Of a stretch of 64,000 bases of DNA, positions 16,782 to 26,114 are shown one piece after another. The DNA lies in contig CALUQO010000008.1 in assembly GCA_944322935.1 (NCBI GenBank), positions 1 to 64,000 of the forward strand, in the 5' to 3' direction. This DNA is from Candidatus Gastranaerophilales bacterium (lineage in GTDB: Bacteria; Cyanobacteriota; Vampirovibrionia; Gastranaerophilales; Gastranaerophilaceae). The stretch's first letter is position 1. Each line of letters begins with the position of its first letter. A model generated the notes under the pieces. It saw only the letters and a program-made list of their open reading frames with translations, did no database searches and was not told the DNA's origin. The translations under genes were made by a program, and so were the position numbers.

Positions 16782-16995
16782 ATTTTTCCTATACTTTCTC
16801 AATTATTTTTTTATTCCATAGTATAAAAATATTATAGAAATTTTTTGGCAATATATTTGTTATATTAATAAATTTTTACATGTTTTTTAGTTGTAATGAA
16901 AAAGGCTCTTGCCTGAGAGCTGCTATCAAATAGTAAAATATTATTATCAAAAATATTAAATTTTTTAGAGGAAAGTTTTTATAGGAGAAATATTA

Positions 16996-18744
16996 ATGAC
17001 TATTTTGGAAAAAATAAACGGCACTCAGGATGTCAAAAAACTATCTGTTGCCGAAATGAACGAACTGGCACAGGATATAAGAGAAGCAATACTTAACCGT
17101 GTGAATACAATAGGCGGCCACTTGGGGCCTGATTTGGGTATAGCTGAGGCAACAATAGCAATGCATTATGTTTTCGATTCACCAAAGGACAAATTTGTTT
17201 TTGACGTATCACATCAGGTATACCCGCACAAAATGCTTACAGGAAGAAAACACGGGTTTATCGATAATGCACGCTTGCACGAAATTTCAGGGTATTCAAA
17301 CCCGACAGAAAGTGAACATGACCATTTTGTAATAGGGCACACATCAACTTCTGTCAGCCTTGCAACGGGTCTGGCAAAAGCAAGAGATTTAAAAGGTGAA
17401 AATTACAACGTTATAGCACTTATCGGTGACGGTTCTTTAAGCGGCGGCGAAGCTTACGAAGGTTTTAACAATGCGGCAGAGCTTAACAGCAATATGATTA
17501 TAATCGTGAACGATAATGAAATGTCTATTGCTCCGAATTACGGCGGGTTGTATAAAAACCTTGCTCAATTGCGTGAAACTAACGGACAGGCTCAAAATAA
17601 TGTATTTAAAGCAATAGGTTTTGATTATTACTATGTTGAAGAGGGTAATAATGTAGAAGCACTGATTGATGTATTTAAAAAAGTTAAAGATACCACAAAA
17701 CCCACGGTTGTACATATTCACACATTAAAGGGCAAAGGTTATGACCCTGCTGTTGCAGATAAAGAAAGTTATCACTGGCAGGTTCCGGGATTTTTAAACC
17801 CTCAAGAGGCTAATGCACCGGCTGAAACATATACTTCAATAACAAAAGATTTTCTTTTAAAGAAAAAACAGCAAAACGAACCGGTTATTACTATTACTGC
17901 TGCAACCCCAGGTGTATTTGATTTTAATCCTGAATTCAGAGCGCAAATGGGTGCAAATTTTACAGACGTTGGTATTGCAGAAGAACACGCGATTGCTTAT
18001 GCATCAGGGCTTGCTAAAAACGGCGCAAAACCCGTGCTTGCTTTAATGAGTTCTTTTGTACAAAGAACTTATGACCAGATGTCACAGGATTTGGCATTAA
18101 ACAATTCTCCTGCAACAGTCCTAATTTACTGGGGCGGAATTTCCGGCGCCGATATGACGCACCTTTGCACATTCGATATTCCTCTTATCAGCAACATTCC
18201 AAATATTGTGTATCTTGCACCGACAAACAAAGAAGAATATCTTGCCATGTTGGAATGGTCGTACAACCAGAATGAGCATCCCGTATTTATCAGGGTGCCG
18301 GCTGCTGAACTTGTATCAACCGGTAAACCGGACACAACGGATTATTCAAAACTAAACAAATACAAACTCGAGCAAAGCGGTGAAAAAGTGGCTATCATTG
18401 CGGCTGGAAACTTCTTTGGGTTGGGAGAACAGGTCAGAGAAGAAATTAAAAATCAGTTAGGTTTTGATGCAACATTGATTAACCCGAGATTCCTGACCGG
18501 AGTGGATACAGAAATGCTGGAAAACTTAAAGAATACTCACAGTGTGGTTATAACTCTAGAAAACGGAGAAATTGACGGCGGTTTTGGCGAAAAGGTTACA
18601 AGATTCTACGGAAATTCTGATATGAAGGTCTTAAACTTCGGCTCAAAGAAAGAATTTACAGACCGCGTACCGCTTGAAGAGCTTTACAACCGTTATCATT
18701 TGACAAAAGAACTTATTGTTAAAGATATAAAAGAGGTATTGTAG
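16996..18744 (+). CDS. dxs: 1-deoxy-D-xylulose-5-phosphate synthase-like transketolase
   Basis: 582 residues with all three transketolase domains. DXS condenses pyruvate and glyceraldehyde 3-phosphate (thiamine diphosphate-dependent) to start the MEP isoprenoid pathway; ispH, the last step, is at 53.8 kb. DXS-type text: TIGGHLGPDLGIAEATIAMH (His near 40), HQVYPHKMLTGR, GHTSTSVSLATGLA, the ThDP motif GDGSLSGGEAYEGFNNA, NDNEMSI and AEEHAIAYASGLA. It is ~40 residues shorter than E. coli Dxs. The GADMTHLCTFDI block departs from the usual GADG-TH-GxFD, so a divergent DXS or a DXS-like transketolase of other specificity is possible. AGGAGA precedes the ATG. The next gene starts directly after its stop. 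Confidence 0.8.
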   Translation: MTILEKINGTQDVKKLSVAEMNELAQDIREAILNRVNTIGGHLGPDLGIAEATIAMHYVFDSPKDKFVFDVSHQVYPHKMLTGRKHGFIDNARLHEISGYSNPTESEHDHFVIGHTSTSVSLATGLAKARDLKGENYNVIALIGDGSLSGGEAYEGFNNAAELNSNMIIIVNDNEMSIAPNYGGLYKNLAQLRETNGQAQNNVFKAIGFDYYYVEEGNNVEALIDVFKKVKDTTKPTVVHIHTLKGKGYDPAVADKESYHWQVPGFLNPQEANAPAETYTSITKDFLLKKKQQNEPVITITAATPGVFDFNPEFRAQMGANFTDVGIAEEHAIAYASGLAKNGAKPVLALMSSFVQRTYDQMSQDLALNNSPATVLIYWGGISGADMTHLCTFDIPLISNIPNIVYLAPTNKEEYLAMLEWSYNQNEHPVFIRVPAAELVSTGKPDTTDYSKLNKYKLEQSGEKVAIIAAGNFFGLGEQVREEIKNQLGFDATLINPRFLTGVDTEMLENLKNTHSVVITLENGEIDGGFGEKVTRFYGNSDMKVLNFGSKKEFTDRVPLEELYNRYHLTKELIVKDIKEVL

Positions 18745-19584
18745 ATGATTAAAAAATTATTTGCACTTATTTTGACACTATTTGTGCTGCAGGGCTCTAT
18801 GACTATTGCGGCACCGGCAAAGAAGAAGGACAAAAATATGACAAGAACGGAAATTTGTAACAAAAACATGCAGGAACTTTTCGGCGGTTCCATGGCCACA
18901 ACCGGCAATGATGTTGAGATGATGCAGATTCTTCAAAAATACATCTTCGGCGAGGTCTTTACTATCGGTAATCTGGACAACAAAACAAGAGAACTCATAA
19001 CTGTTGTGTGTTTAACTACAATGCAGACTCTGCCGCAGTTGAAATCACACATTAACGGCGCTTTAAATGCGGGTAACAGTCCGCTTGAAGTAAGAGAAGC
19101 AATTTATCAATGCGCACCGTTTATCGGTTTTCCAAAAACTTTAAACGCTCTCGGTGTTTTAAACGAAGTGTTTAAAGAAAGAGGAATCCAAACTCCGCTT
19201 GAATCCGGTGTAACAGTTTCAGAAGAAGACCGCTACCAGAAGGGTAAAGAAATTCAGGAAAAATTATACGGTGATGAAATCAAACAGGCAATGAAAGGAC
19301 TGCCTGATAATATCGGCGATGATGCGGCAAGATTCCTTACCGAAGTTTGTTTTGGTGATTTTTATACAAGAAAAGGTCTCGATATAAAAACAAGAGAAAT
19401 CCTTGCTCTGGCTGTGCTTGTTACAAAAGACGATGACATTACTTTAAAAAGCCATATCAAAGGCAGTTTAAAGGCCGGAAATTCTCCTGAAACAGTCGCA
19501 GCTGTTATATTGCAATGTATGCCTTATACGGGCATGCCCAATGCTCTGCACGCTTTTAACTATTTAAAGGCTGAACTTAAATAG
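18745..19584 (+). CDS. Exported tandem carboxymuconolactone decarboxylase-family protein
   Basis: 279 residues: a signal peptide (KKLFALILTLFVLQGSM), then two repeats of the CMD/AhpD fold (~50-140 and ~165-275). Each has a K-T-R-E-[IL]-[IL] helix, K-S-H-I-[NK]-G-[AS]-L-x-A-G-N-S-P and a ...C-x-P-[FY]-x-G-[FM]-P text. CMD proteins include decarboxylases and AhpD-type peroxidase partners; here a paired CxxC is not evident, so redox function is uncertain. The ATG abuts the dxs-like stop and uses GAGGT inside that gene, so they are co-transcribed. Location outside the cytoplasm is predicted. Confidence 0.82.
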   Translation: MIKKLFALILTLFVLQGSMTIAAPAKKKDKNMTRTEICNKNMQELFGGSMATTGNDVEMMQILQKYIFGEVFTIGNLDNKTRELITVVCLTTMQTLPQLKSHINGALNAGNSPLEVREAIYQCAPFIGFPKTLNALGVLNEVFKERGIQTPLESGVTVSEEDRYQKGKEIQEKLYGDEIKQAMKGLPDNIGDDAARFLTEVCFGDFYTRKGLDIKTREILALAVLVTKDDDITLKSHIKGSLKAGNSPETVAAVILQCMPYTGMPNALHAFNYLKAELK

Positions 19585-19606
19585 TTATATAATGAACGAT
19601 AATACC

Positions 19607-19638
19607 GCAGTCGGTTATTTAAACCGGCTGCTTTTTTT
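19607..19638 (+). terminator. Intrinsic terminator after the CMD-family gene
   Basis: GCAGTCGGTT and AACCGGCTGC (G-U tolerated) flank a short loop, followed by seven T. Confidence 0.85.
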
Positions 19639-19761
19639 ATTTTTTAGTCTTGTATGAGTCCAATATTTTTCGGCTTCCGCTTATATTCCCAAAGGATAAT
19701 TATTGTTCCTGCAGTTTATTAAATATGTTTTATAAAATTAGAAAAAATTATTTCACAAAAT

Positions 19762-19795
19762 AAAACTGCCCGGGAAAATCCCGAGCAGTTTTTAC
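19762..19795. terminator. Bidirectional terminator, probable tuf terminator
   Basis: AAAACTGCCCGGGA pairs with TCCCGAGCAGTTTT (one mismatch) over a 3-nt loop. It is the first terminator-like structure leftward of tuf, about 345 bp past the tuf stop. Confidence 0.75.
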
Positions 19796-19814
19796 AATTG
19801 TACTCACAAAATCT

Positions 19815-20140
19815 GATGTCTTGGATTATTGGCGTTCACAAGGTTTAGTATTTCGTTTTGAATTTTTATTCTAAAAATTCTTCGTCTTGAAATCGGACAC
19901 TCCGGCGGAGTAACATCCGCCTACGTATGGGGCGTTCCCGTTGGTCAGCCCCGTCCGATTCCGCTCTTCATTAACCTTGCTCACATGGCTGTTCGCTCGT
20001 CTGTTTCTCAGACTCGACTACACAGCCGCACAAAATCCGCTGTCTTGAATTTGCTTATCGCTCGGTACTGCCGTTCGCCGCGCTTTGCTCTGGCTCACTT
20101 CATACCTCGCTTTCCGGATTTCATCCGTCCGCAAAATTCG
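19815..20140. repeat. Composite interspersed repeat abutting the tuf stop codon
   Basis: The block 19980-20045 (CACATGGCTGTTCGCTCG and on) is found inverted at about 57362-57420. The 19850-19880 (TTTATTCTAAAAATTCTTC) part is inverted at 57436-57465. GCGGACGGATGAAATCCGG-type text follows the tuf TAG directly. GC content is visibly higher than the flanks. Frames here such as 19985-20524 are repeat artefacts. Confidence 0.75.
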
Positions 20141-21349
20141 CTACGCAATGATTTTGTCTACAACGCCGGCGCCAACTGTACGTCCGCCTTCTCTGATAGC
20201 GAATCTCATACCTTGTTCGATAGCTACAGGAGCAATCAATTCAACGTCCATTACAACGTTGTCACCAGGCATAACCATTTCGCCGTCAAATTTGATAGAA
20301 CCGGTAACGTCAGTTGTTCTGATGTAGAACTGAGGTCTGTAACCGGGGAAGAAAGGAGTGTGACGTCCGCCTTCTTCTTTTGTCAAAACGTAAACGTTAG
20401 CTGTGAATTTAGTGTGAGGTGTGATAGAACCGGGAGCAGCCAATACTTGACCTCTCTGAACTTCAGTTTTATCGATACCACGGAGCAATGCACCGATGTT
20501 ATCACCTGCAAGACCTTCGTCTAACAGTTTTCTGAACATTTCAACACCTGTAACAGTTGTTTTCTTAGTTTCGCCGAAACCAACGATTTCAACTTCTTGA
20601 CCAACTTTAACTTTACCTCTTTCAACACGGCCGGTAGCAACAGTACCACGACCTGTGATAGAGAATACGTCTTCAACCGGCATCAAGAAAGGTTTGTCTA
20701 AATCACGTTCAGGAGTCGGGATGTAAGAGTCAACTGCATCCATCAATTCCCAAATTTTGTCAACCCATTTGTCTTGGCCTCTTTGAATGCTTGGGTTAGC
20801 TTGAACAGCTTCTAATGCTTTCAATGCAGAACCTTTGATAACAGGGATGTTATCACCATCGAATTCATAAGAAGTTAACAATTCTCTTGTTTCCATTTCA
20901 ACGAGTTCGAGAAGTTCTTCATCATCAACCATATCGCATTTGTTCAAGAATACAACCAATCTGGGAACACCAACCTGTCTTGCCAACAAGATGTGTTCAC
21001 GAGTTTGGGGCATCGGACCGTCTGTAGCAGCGATAACGAGGATACCGCCGTCCATCTGAGCAGCACCTGTAATCATGTTTTTAACATAGTCAGCGTGGCC
21101 GGGGCAGTCAACGTGAGCATAGTGTCTAGTTGCTGTTTCGTATTCTACGTGAGCAGTAGAGATAGTAATACCTCTTGCTTTTTCTTCCGGTGCAGCATCG
21201 ATTTCATCGAATTTTTTAGCTTGAGCTTGACCAGCTGCTGCCAAAACAGAAGTGATAGCTGCTGTCAATGTAGTTTTACCGTGGTCAACGTGGCCTACTG
21301 TACCAATGTTAACGTGCGGTTTCGTACGTTCATACTTTTCGCGTGCCAT
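20141..21349 (-). CDS. tuf: Elongation factor Tu
   Basis: 402 residues. EF-Tu is the GTPase that delivers aminoacyl-tRNA to the ribosome. G1 [10 protein letters not shown] (~18), switch [15 protein letters not shown]3 [12 protein letters not shown] and G4 NKCDMV are intact, and domains II and III follow through the C-terminal [15 protein letters not shown]. Shine-Dalgarno AAAGGAGA lies ahead of the ATG. It stands alone, away from fusA, rps or tRNA genes. Its stop codon is followed at once by a composite repeat, and the nearest terminator is about 345 bp on. Confidence 0.98.
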   Translation of the reverse strand: MAREKYERTKPHVNIGTVGHVDHGKTTLTAAITSVLAAAGQAQAKKFDEIDAAPEEKARGITISTAHVEYETATRHYAHVDCPGHADYVKNMITGAAQMDGGILVIAATDGPMPQTREHILLARQVGVPRLVVFLNKCDMVDDEELLELVEMETRELLTSYEFDGDNIPVIKGSALKALEAVQANPSIQRGQDKWVDKIWELMDAVDSYIPTPERDLDKPFLMPVEDVFSITGRGTVATGRVERGKVKVGQEVEIVGFGETKKTTVTGVEMFRKLLDEGLAGDNIGALLRGIDKTEVQRGQVLAAPGSITPHTKFTANVYVLTKEEGGRHTPFFPGYRPQFYIRTTDVTGSIKFDGEMVMPGDNVVMDVELIAPVAIEQGMRFAIREGGRTVGAGVVDKIIA

Positions 21350-21606
21350 GAGAGTAATCTCCTTTTTTTAATAATATTCTACTACGTCTATTGTATTTCA
21401 AATAGGTGGAGCCAAAGTTGGCATTAAGGGCATAATATGCCCATCCATTATACAATCTTATATGCTCATTCTCATTTGTCAAGCAAAACCATGTCTTTTC
21501 GGTATTTTACCGTGAATTATTTAAAACAAATCGGTTATTTTTTTAATTGACTTTAGTTAAAAATTTATTAATAAAAAAATTGTCAGATAACTGCGGGGTA
21601 AATGAA

Positions 21607-21978
21607 ATGTTTGGTTTTCGCAAAAAAGAATGTACACATCCAAAAATTTCTCCGGATAAAGATGCGGGCTACTGTCCGGATTGCGGAAAATATATAGAAA
21701 ACAGATGGTATCTTACCCGTTGCGACTGCTGCAACGTTAAGAGAAAAAGCATTATAAAATTCGATACAATAATCCCCGAATCAAAATACTGTCCCAACTG
21801 CGGCTCCGAACATTACCATGTTGAAGAAATAAGGACTATAAATTTTATAGATATAAATTTTGCAGTGCTTGTAAAGCAGGTGAATGAACAACGTTCAATG
21901 AACAGAACACAAACCTGGCTGGAAAGAGAAAACACGGAACCCATTAAACTGCTCGGGTTTAATTTGAATTTGGGTTAA
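21607..21978 (+). CDS. Double zinc-ribbon hypothetical protein, ~123 aa
   Basis: Not recognised. Cysteine pairs CPDCG, CDCC and CPNCG in the first 70 residues imply two zinc ribbons; the C-terminal half is helical and polar. I start at the ATG at 21607 (MFGFRKKECTHP) because GGGGT precedes it; the frame is open 20 codons further up, but that stretch holds a promoter-like TTGACT...AATAAA (17-bp spacing, 21547-21575). Monocistronic, between tuf and tpiA. Confidence 0.65.
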   Translation: MFGFRKKECTHPKISPDKDAGYCPDCGKYIENRWYLTRCDCCNVKRKSIIKFDTIIPESKYCPNCGSEHYHVEEIRTINFIDINFAVLVKQVNEQRSMNRTQTWLERENTEPIKLLGFNLNLG

Positions 21979-21999
21979 TTTGAGGATACACAATTATCC

Positions 22000-22028
22000 T
22001 TGATAAATCTCCTTGTTTTGTCTACTAT
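22000..22028 (+). promoter_or_regulatory. Sigma-70 promoter of tpiA
   Basis: TTGATA and TACTAT are separated by exactly 17 bp, 36 bp before the tpiA ATG. Confidence 0.7.
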
Positions 22029-22064
22029 TCAATTGTAATACGGTACAAAAAAGGAGATTTTATT

Positions 22065-22844
22065 ATGTCAAGAAGACCTGTTATCGCCGGTAACTGGAAA
22101 ATGCACAAGTTACAGGCAGAATCCGCTCAATTAGTTAACGATTTAATGGCGGAATTAAAAGATATGGACAAAGCAACTATGCCGGAAGTTGTTGTTGCTC
22201 CTGTATTTACATCATTGTATGCTGTAAACAAAGCTATGACAGATTGCGGCTGTGGCAGAGTAAGACTCGCCTGCCAGAATTGTTATTTCGAAACTCAAGG
22301 CGCTTTCACGGGTGAAGTTTCTGTTGAAATGGCAAAAGATGCCGGCTGTGAATACATCATCATCGGCCACTCTGAAAGAAGACAGTACTTCGGCGAAACT
22401 GATGAAATGGTTAACAAAAAAGCTAAAAAAATCCTGTCAGAAGGACTTGTTCCTATCATCTGCTGCGGCGAATCTCTTGAACAAAGAGAAGCAGGTGTTA
22501 CGGATTCTCACATAGCTTCTCAGATTAAAGCTGCATTGAACGGACTTACACCGGATGAAGTTGCTAAATCAATCATTGCTTATGAACCTATCTGGGCTAT
22601 CGGCACAGGCAAAACCTGCGACTCTGTTGAAGCTAACAGAGTAATCGCTATGATTAGAGGCGTTGTAAAAGATATCGCAGGCGCTAATGCTGCTGATTCT
22701 ATCAGAATCCTCTACGGCGGAAGCGTGAAACCTGAAACAATCGAAGAACAAATGGCTCAATCTGACATCGACGGCGCACTTGTCGGTGGTGCAAGCCTTA
22801 AAGCTGACAGCTTTGCTAAAATTGTTAAAGGCGCTTTAAAGTAA
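22065..22844 (+). CDS. tpiA: Triosephosphate isomerase
   Basis: 259 residues, full-length TIM barrel interconverting dihydroxyacetone phosphate and glyceraldehyde 3-phosphate. Active-site residues are present: Lys in GNWKMHK (~13), His in IIGHSERRQYFGE (~100), and Glu in AYEPIWAIGTGK (~172). The phosphate-binding YGGSVKPE and GALVGGASL motifs close the barrel. AAGGAG precedes the ATG and a strong terminator follows. It is not clustered with gapA or pgk. Confidence 0.97.
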   Translation: MSRRPVIAGNWKMHKLQAESAQLVNDLMAELKDMDKATMPEVVVAPVFTSLYAVNKAMTDCGCGRVRLACQNCYFETQGAFTGEVSVEMAKDAGCEYIIIGHSERRQYFGETDEMVNKKAKKILSEGLVPIICCGESLEQREAGVTDSHIASQIKAALNGLTPDEVAKSIIAYEPIWAIGTGKTCDSVEANRVIAMIRGVVKDIAGANAADSIRILYGGSVKPETIEEQMAQSDIDGALVGGASLKADSFAKIVKGALK

Positions 22845-22885
22845 AAAATTATAAGCCTGAACTTTAGAACGCTTTATATAAGTTA

Positions 22886-22919
22886 AAAAGCCCTGTGAAT
22901 AAAAACACAGGGCTTTTGA
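22886..22919 (+). terminator. Intrinsic terminator after tpiA
   Basis: A perfect 12-bp stem AAAAGCCCTGTG/CACAGGGCTTTT with an 8-nt loop; usable from both sides. Confidence 0.85.
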
Positions 22920-22972
22920 CTGTATTGATAAAGCGGTAATTTTATATGTTGCATAACACATAACCGCGTTTT

Positions 22973-24349
22973 TTACTTCTTATCTTTCAAAAATTTCTGC
23001 ATTTCCAAAAGTGCGGTATAAGTAGGCATAATCAAAAGCTGTTCACCCTCGTTTATACTGTCAATTGCGGAAAAAACAGCCTCTTTAATATCTTCAATAA
23101 CTTCAATTTTTTCCTGGGCAAAACCTGCATACTTCATCCTTACCGCCATATCATAAGCCCTGATTCCGCTGACGGATATGGTGTTGGGGTAATCCTTTAA
23201 AAGCTCAAAATCAGCGTCCCAAAGCCACGAAACGTCACGTCCGTCGGCATAGTTGTCGTTAATTATAATCAAAAGCTTTGCACAGGTATTTTTATTAATG
23301 GTTCTTATAACTTCGGAAGCTCCCGTGGGGTTTTTTATAAGCTGCACAAGAACATTTCTGCCGTTGTATTCGAACTTCTCCGCCCTGCCGAAAACAGATT
23401 TGTAAGAATGAAGCCCCTGTTGGATAATGTAAGGAGATATTCCCGATTCCAGTGCCGCACTGATTGCAGCCAGTGCATTATAGGCATTATACAGCCCGAC
23501 AAGAGGCACCCTGAAATATAAGTTCCTTGTTAATTCGTTTGCAGCATGGTCATTTTGGAGGTTTATATAAACTTCCGAAAAATTGTCATAAATAACTACT
23601 GAACCCTTATAATCAGGTTCAACTCTTGTTCTTCCGCAATTTTCGCATTTGTATCTGCCGATATGTGCGTAGTATCTTTGCTCATAAGTTAAATCATTGC
23701 CGCAGGAACAGTTAACCGCCTCAGCCGGAGCCTGAGAATCAACCGTTGCGGTTTTGTACGTTATTTTTTCAAACCCGTAAAAAATCCTTTTGTTGCTGCT
23801 GCCAAGGTCATATAACATTGGGTCGTCAGCGTTGATAAAAATTTTAAGCTCCGGATTTTTGTCTATTGCCTGTTGTATCTTTTTTGCGGTGGTATCCAGC
23901 TCTCCGTATCTGTCCAACTGGTCGCGGAAAAGATTGGTCACAAGCAGATAATCGGCATTTATGTAATCATACAATTTTGTCAGATAAGCTTCGTCCGACT
24001 CTAAAACAGCGTAATCAAATTTTGAAAAAGGCTTGTAATTGACGGCAAGGGAACTTGCAATGCCCGATAGCATATTTGCGCCTTTTTCGTTGTGCAATAC
24101 GGTGTTTTTTGCGGTTTTTAAAATATGTGCAAACAAACCGGCCGTAGTAGTTTTTCCGTTTGTGCCCGTAACAGTTATGATGCTTTTTTCACAGTATTTT
24201 GATAAAAAAGATAAAAAGTTTTTTGACAATTTTAGTGCCGTCACTCCCGGCAGAGAGGTGCCGGAACTCTTTAACAAACGGAGCCCGAAATTAACCGATT
24301 TTGCCGTAAACAGCGCACTATAAAAACTTAGCTTTTCCATCGTTTCCAT
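22973..24349 (-). CDS. murT: Lipid II isoglutaminyl synthase, glutamate ligase subunit MurT
   Basis: About 459 residues. MurT with its glutaminase GatD amidates D-Glu of the lipid II stem peptide. The Mur-ligase P-loop VTGTNGKTTTAGL (~45), a four-cysteine ribbon (CSCG...CENCG, ~205-245) typical of MurT, and the C-terminal DUF1727 region with NPTGASEVIR are seen. The start is the ATG at 24349, or the one three codons on (GGAA upstream). A TATAAT box stands only 7 bp before 24349, so the message may be nearly leaderless. No gatD is adjacent: the next leftward space is the tpiA terminator. The gene is divergent from folC with 29 bp between starts. Confidence 0.88.
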   Translation of the reverse strand: METMEKLSFYSALFTAKSVNFGLRLLKSSGTSLPGVTALKLSKNFLSFLSKYCEKSIITVTGTNGKTTTAGLFAHILKTAKNTVLHNEKGANMLSGIASSLAVNYKPFSKFDYAVLESDEAYLTKLYDYINADYLLVTNLFRDQLDRYGELDTTAKKIQQAIDKNPELKIFINADDPMLYDLGSSNKRIFYGFEKITYKTATVDSQAPAEAVNCSCGNDLTYEQRYYAHIGRYKCENCGRTRVEPDYKGSVVIYDNFSEVYINLQNDHAANELTRNLYFRVPLVGLYNAYNALAAISAALESGISPYIIQQGLHSYKSVFGRAEKFEYNGRNVLVQLIKNPTGASEVIRTINKNTCAKLLIIINDNYADGRDVSWLWDADFELLKDYPNTISVSGIRAYDMAVRMKYAGFAQEKIEVIEDIKEAVFSAIDSINEGEQLLIMPTYTALLEMQKFLKDKK

Positions 24350-24378
24350 ATTGTCGATTATATCGTAAAATGTAAAGT

Positions 24379-25641
24379 ATGGAAAATACAAACTACGAAA
24401 AAGCGATAAATCTGATTACATCAAGAGAAAAATTCCACATCTGTCTTGGTCTTGAGCGGATATTAAAGGTGCTGGAGCTTTTGGGCAATCCGCAGGAAAA
24501 ACTTAACATTATTCATGTTGCGGGCACAAACGGTAAGGGCTCTACCTGTGCAATACTTTCTAAAATACTAACCTGTGCGGGTTATAAAACGGGGCTTTAC
24601 ACAAGCCCGCATATACTGGAATACACGGAAAGAATAAAAATAAATCAAAAGGATATCTCAAAAAACGATTTTGCGGATTTGATAACGGAAATCGCCGTAC
24701 TGGCAAAGATAAACGGAATTTATCTCACGGAGTTTGAGCTTTTGACAGCCGCAGCTTACAAGCATTTTGCCGACAAAGAAACAGACATCTGCGTAATAGA
24801 AACGGGGCTGGGCGGAAGATTGGACGCAACCTCTGCCATAAGCAAAAACCTTTTATCGATAATCACATCAATAAGCCTTGACCACGTTGACAGGCTCGGA
24901 GACACAATCGAAAAAATAGCCTATGAAAAAGCGGGCATAATAAAAAGCGGATACCCTGTTTTAATCGGCAGCCAAAACAAAGGCTTTGAAACTGTTAAAA
25001 ACATAGCAAACGAAAAAAGCAGCACTGTATTAACCCCGCAAAAAAGTGTTGAACTTTCTTATGAAAATAAAAAGAACTACGCTGTTTATGATAATCAAAA
25101 ATACGAATTCAATCTGCTTGGTTTATGGCAAAAAGAGAATCTGGAGCTTGTTTTTGAGGCTGTAAATTACTTAAATCAAAACGGATATGAAATTTCGCAA
25201 GCCGCAATAATAAAGGCGCTTAAACAAGTAAGCTGGGTTTGCCGTATGCAGTATATTCCCAAATTCAACCTGCTTATAGACGGCACGCACAATCCTGACG
25301 GAGCAAGAGTTTTAAGGCAGAGTCTTGATTATTATTTTCCCGAAACAAAAAGAGTCTGGATATACGGTTCTTTGCAAACCAAAGATTATAAAAAGGTTAT
25401 GTCAACTCTGTTCAGGCAAGAAGACGAGGTCTATTTTTACAATTTTGAATACCCAAACAGTGTTCCATTTAAAACCCTGAAAGAATTCGTCCCCGCAGGG
25501 CTGCCCATAAACTTGAGAGAGCTGGAATACCTCATAACCGAAAACAAGCAGTCGCTGATAATAATTTCGGGTTCTTTTTATATGATTGGGCAGATACTGA
25601 ATTCAAGTTTTTCTTATAGTCAAGTGATACCGGCACAATAA
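24379..25641 (+). CDS. folC: Folylpolyglutamate/dihydrofolate synthase
   Basis: 420 residues. FolC adds glutamate to dihydropteroate and folates. Motifs: INL-I-S-R-E-K-F N terminus, P-loop HVAGTNGKGSTCAIL (~45-60), TSPHILEYTERIKIN, GLGGRLDATSA near 140, and SLDHVDRLGDTIEKIA with KAGIIKSG. The C-terminal Mur-ligase domain carries DGTHNPDGARVL. It is divergent from murT, a related Mur-superfamily ligase; the two are not copies. No folP or folK is near. Repeats start a few bases after its stop. Confidence 0.92.
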   Translation: MENTNYEKAINLITSREKFHICLGLERILKVLELLGNPQEKLNIIHVAGTNGKGSTCAILSKILTCAGYKTGLYTSPHILEYTERIKINQKDISKNDFADLITEIAVLAKINGIYLTEFELLTAAAYKHFADKETDICVIETGLGGRLDATSAISKNLLSIITSISLDHVDRLGDTIEKIAYEKAGIIKSGYPVLIGSQNKGFETVKNIANEKSSTVLTPQKSVELSYENKKNYAVYDNQKYEFNLLGLWQKENLELVFEAVNYLNQNGYEISQAAIIKALKQVSWVCRMQYIPKFNLLIDGTHNPDGARVLRQSLDYYFPETKRVWIYGSLQTKDYKKVMSTLFRQEDEVYFYNFEYPNSVPFKTLKEFVPAGLPINLRELEYLITENKQSLIIISGSFYMIGQILNSSFSYSQVIPAQ

Positions 25642-25644
25642 CCA

Positions 25645-25930
25645 TACTGTAGGCGAAAGCTGCGCTTTTGACCTTACTCATCTCTTATGGTGCGGATTTG
25701 CCTTCTTTTGCCGTTGAGCTGTAGCGAAACGTGCAAAATGGCTTCACGAAAAAGCTTTAAGTTTCCGAAAATAAAGAGATATCTGTAAATAGTGAACGGA
25801 CGTATGGAGTGAACAAAGTGAACGAATTGACAAAACGCCCTCCCCCCCAATTTTTTAATTAGGGAGGGCCGGACGGGGAGCGTCAAAAGCAATGAGGGAA
25901 GGTCGGTTGGGTACACTTCATACCTGCCCA
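25645..25930. repeat. Composite interspersed repeat after folC
   Basis: Begins with hairpin CGAAAGC-TGC-GCTTTTG (25654-25670). The part 25690-25830 (GGCAAAAGAAGGCAAATCCG-type on the reverse strand, TGCAAAATGGCTTCACGAAA) also occurs at 52190-52300, 55770-55880 and about 40425-40480. No gene is credible here. Confidence 0.7.
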
Positions 25931-25943
25931 AAGCAAAATTCTG

Positions 25944-26006
25944 CTGTCATTCTGAAGCATCGGGTTTTCAATACACTCACCAAACGTTTGTGTTCAGAAT
26001 CTGAAC
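25944..26006. repeat. Interspersed ~60-bp repeat, copy C (inverted)
   Basis: Contains TCATTCTGAAGCATC and CAAACGTTTGTGTTC, the reverse complements of the conserved ends of copies at 1-64 and 27066-27126. Confidence 0.75.
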
Positions 26007-26114
26007 AATGGTGGAATTGTTAGTTTTTGTGATTTAAAAGTTAGGAAAATATAACATAAATTTTTGCTTCATGTTCCACCCATTCTTTGAAGCAAAGAAC
26101 GGGTGGAGCCCAAG

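Noticed and set aside
16896-16960. TPP riboswitch ahead of the thiamine-dependent dxs-like gene
   Set aside because: A CTGAGA motif is present, but the ACCTGAT and other thi-box parts are missing; only a 5-bp GCTCT/AGAGC hairpin can be seen.
19985-20524. 179-codon frame antisense to the tuf 3' end
   Set aside because: Half is repeat DNA shared with 57362-57420 and half is the complement of tuf.
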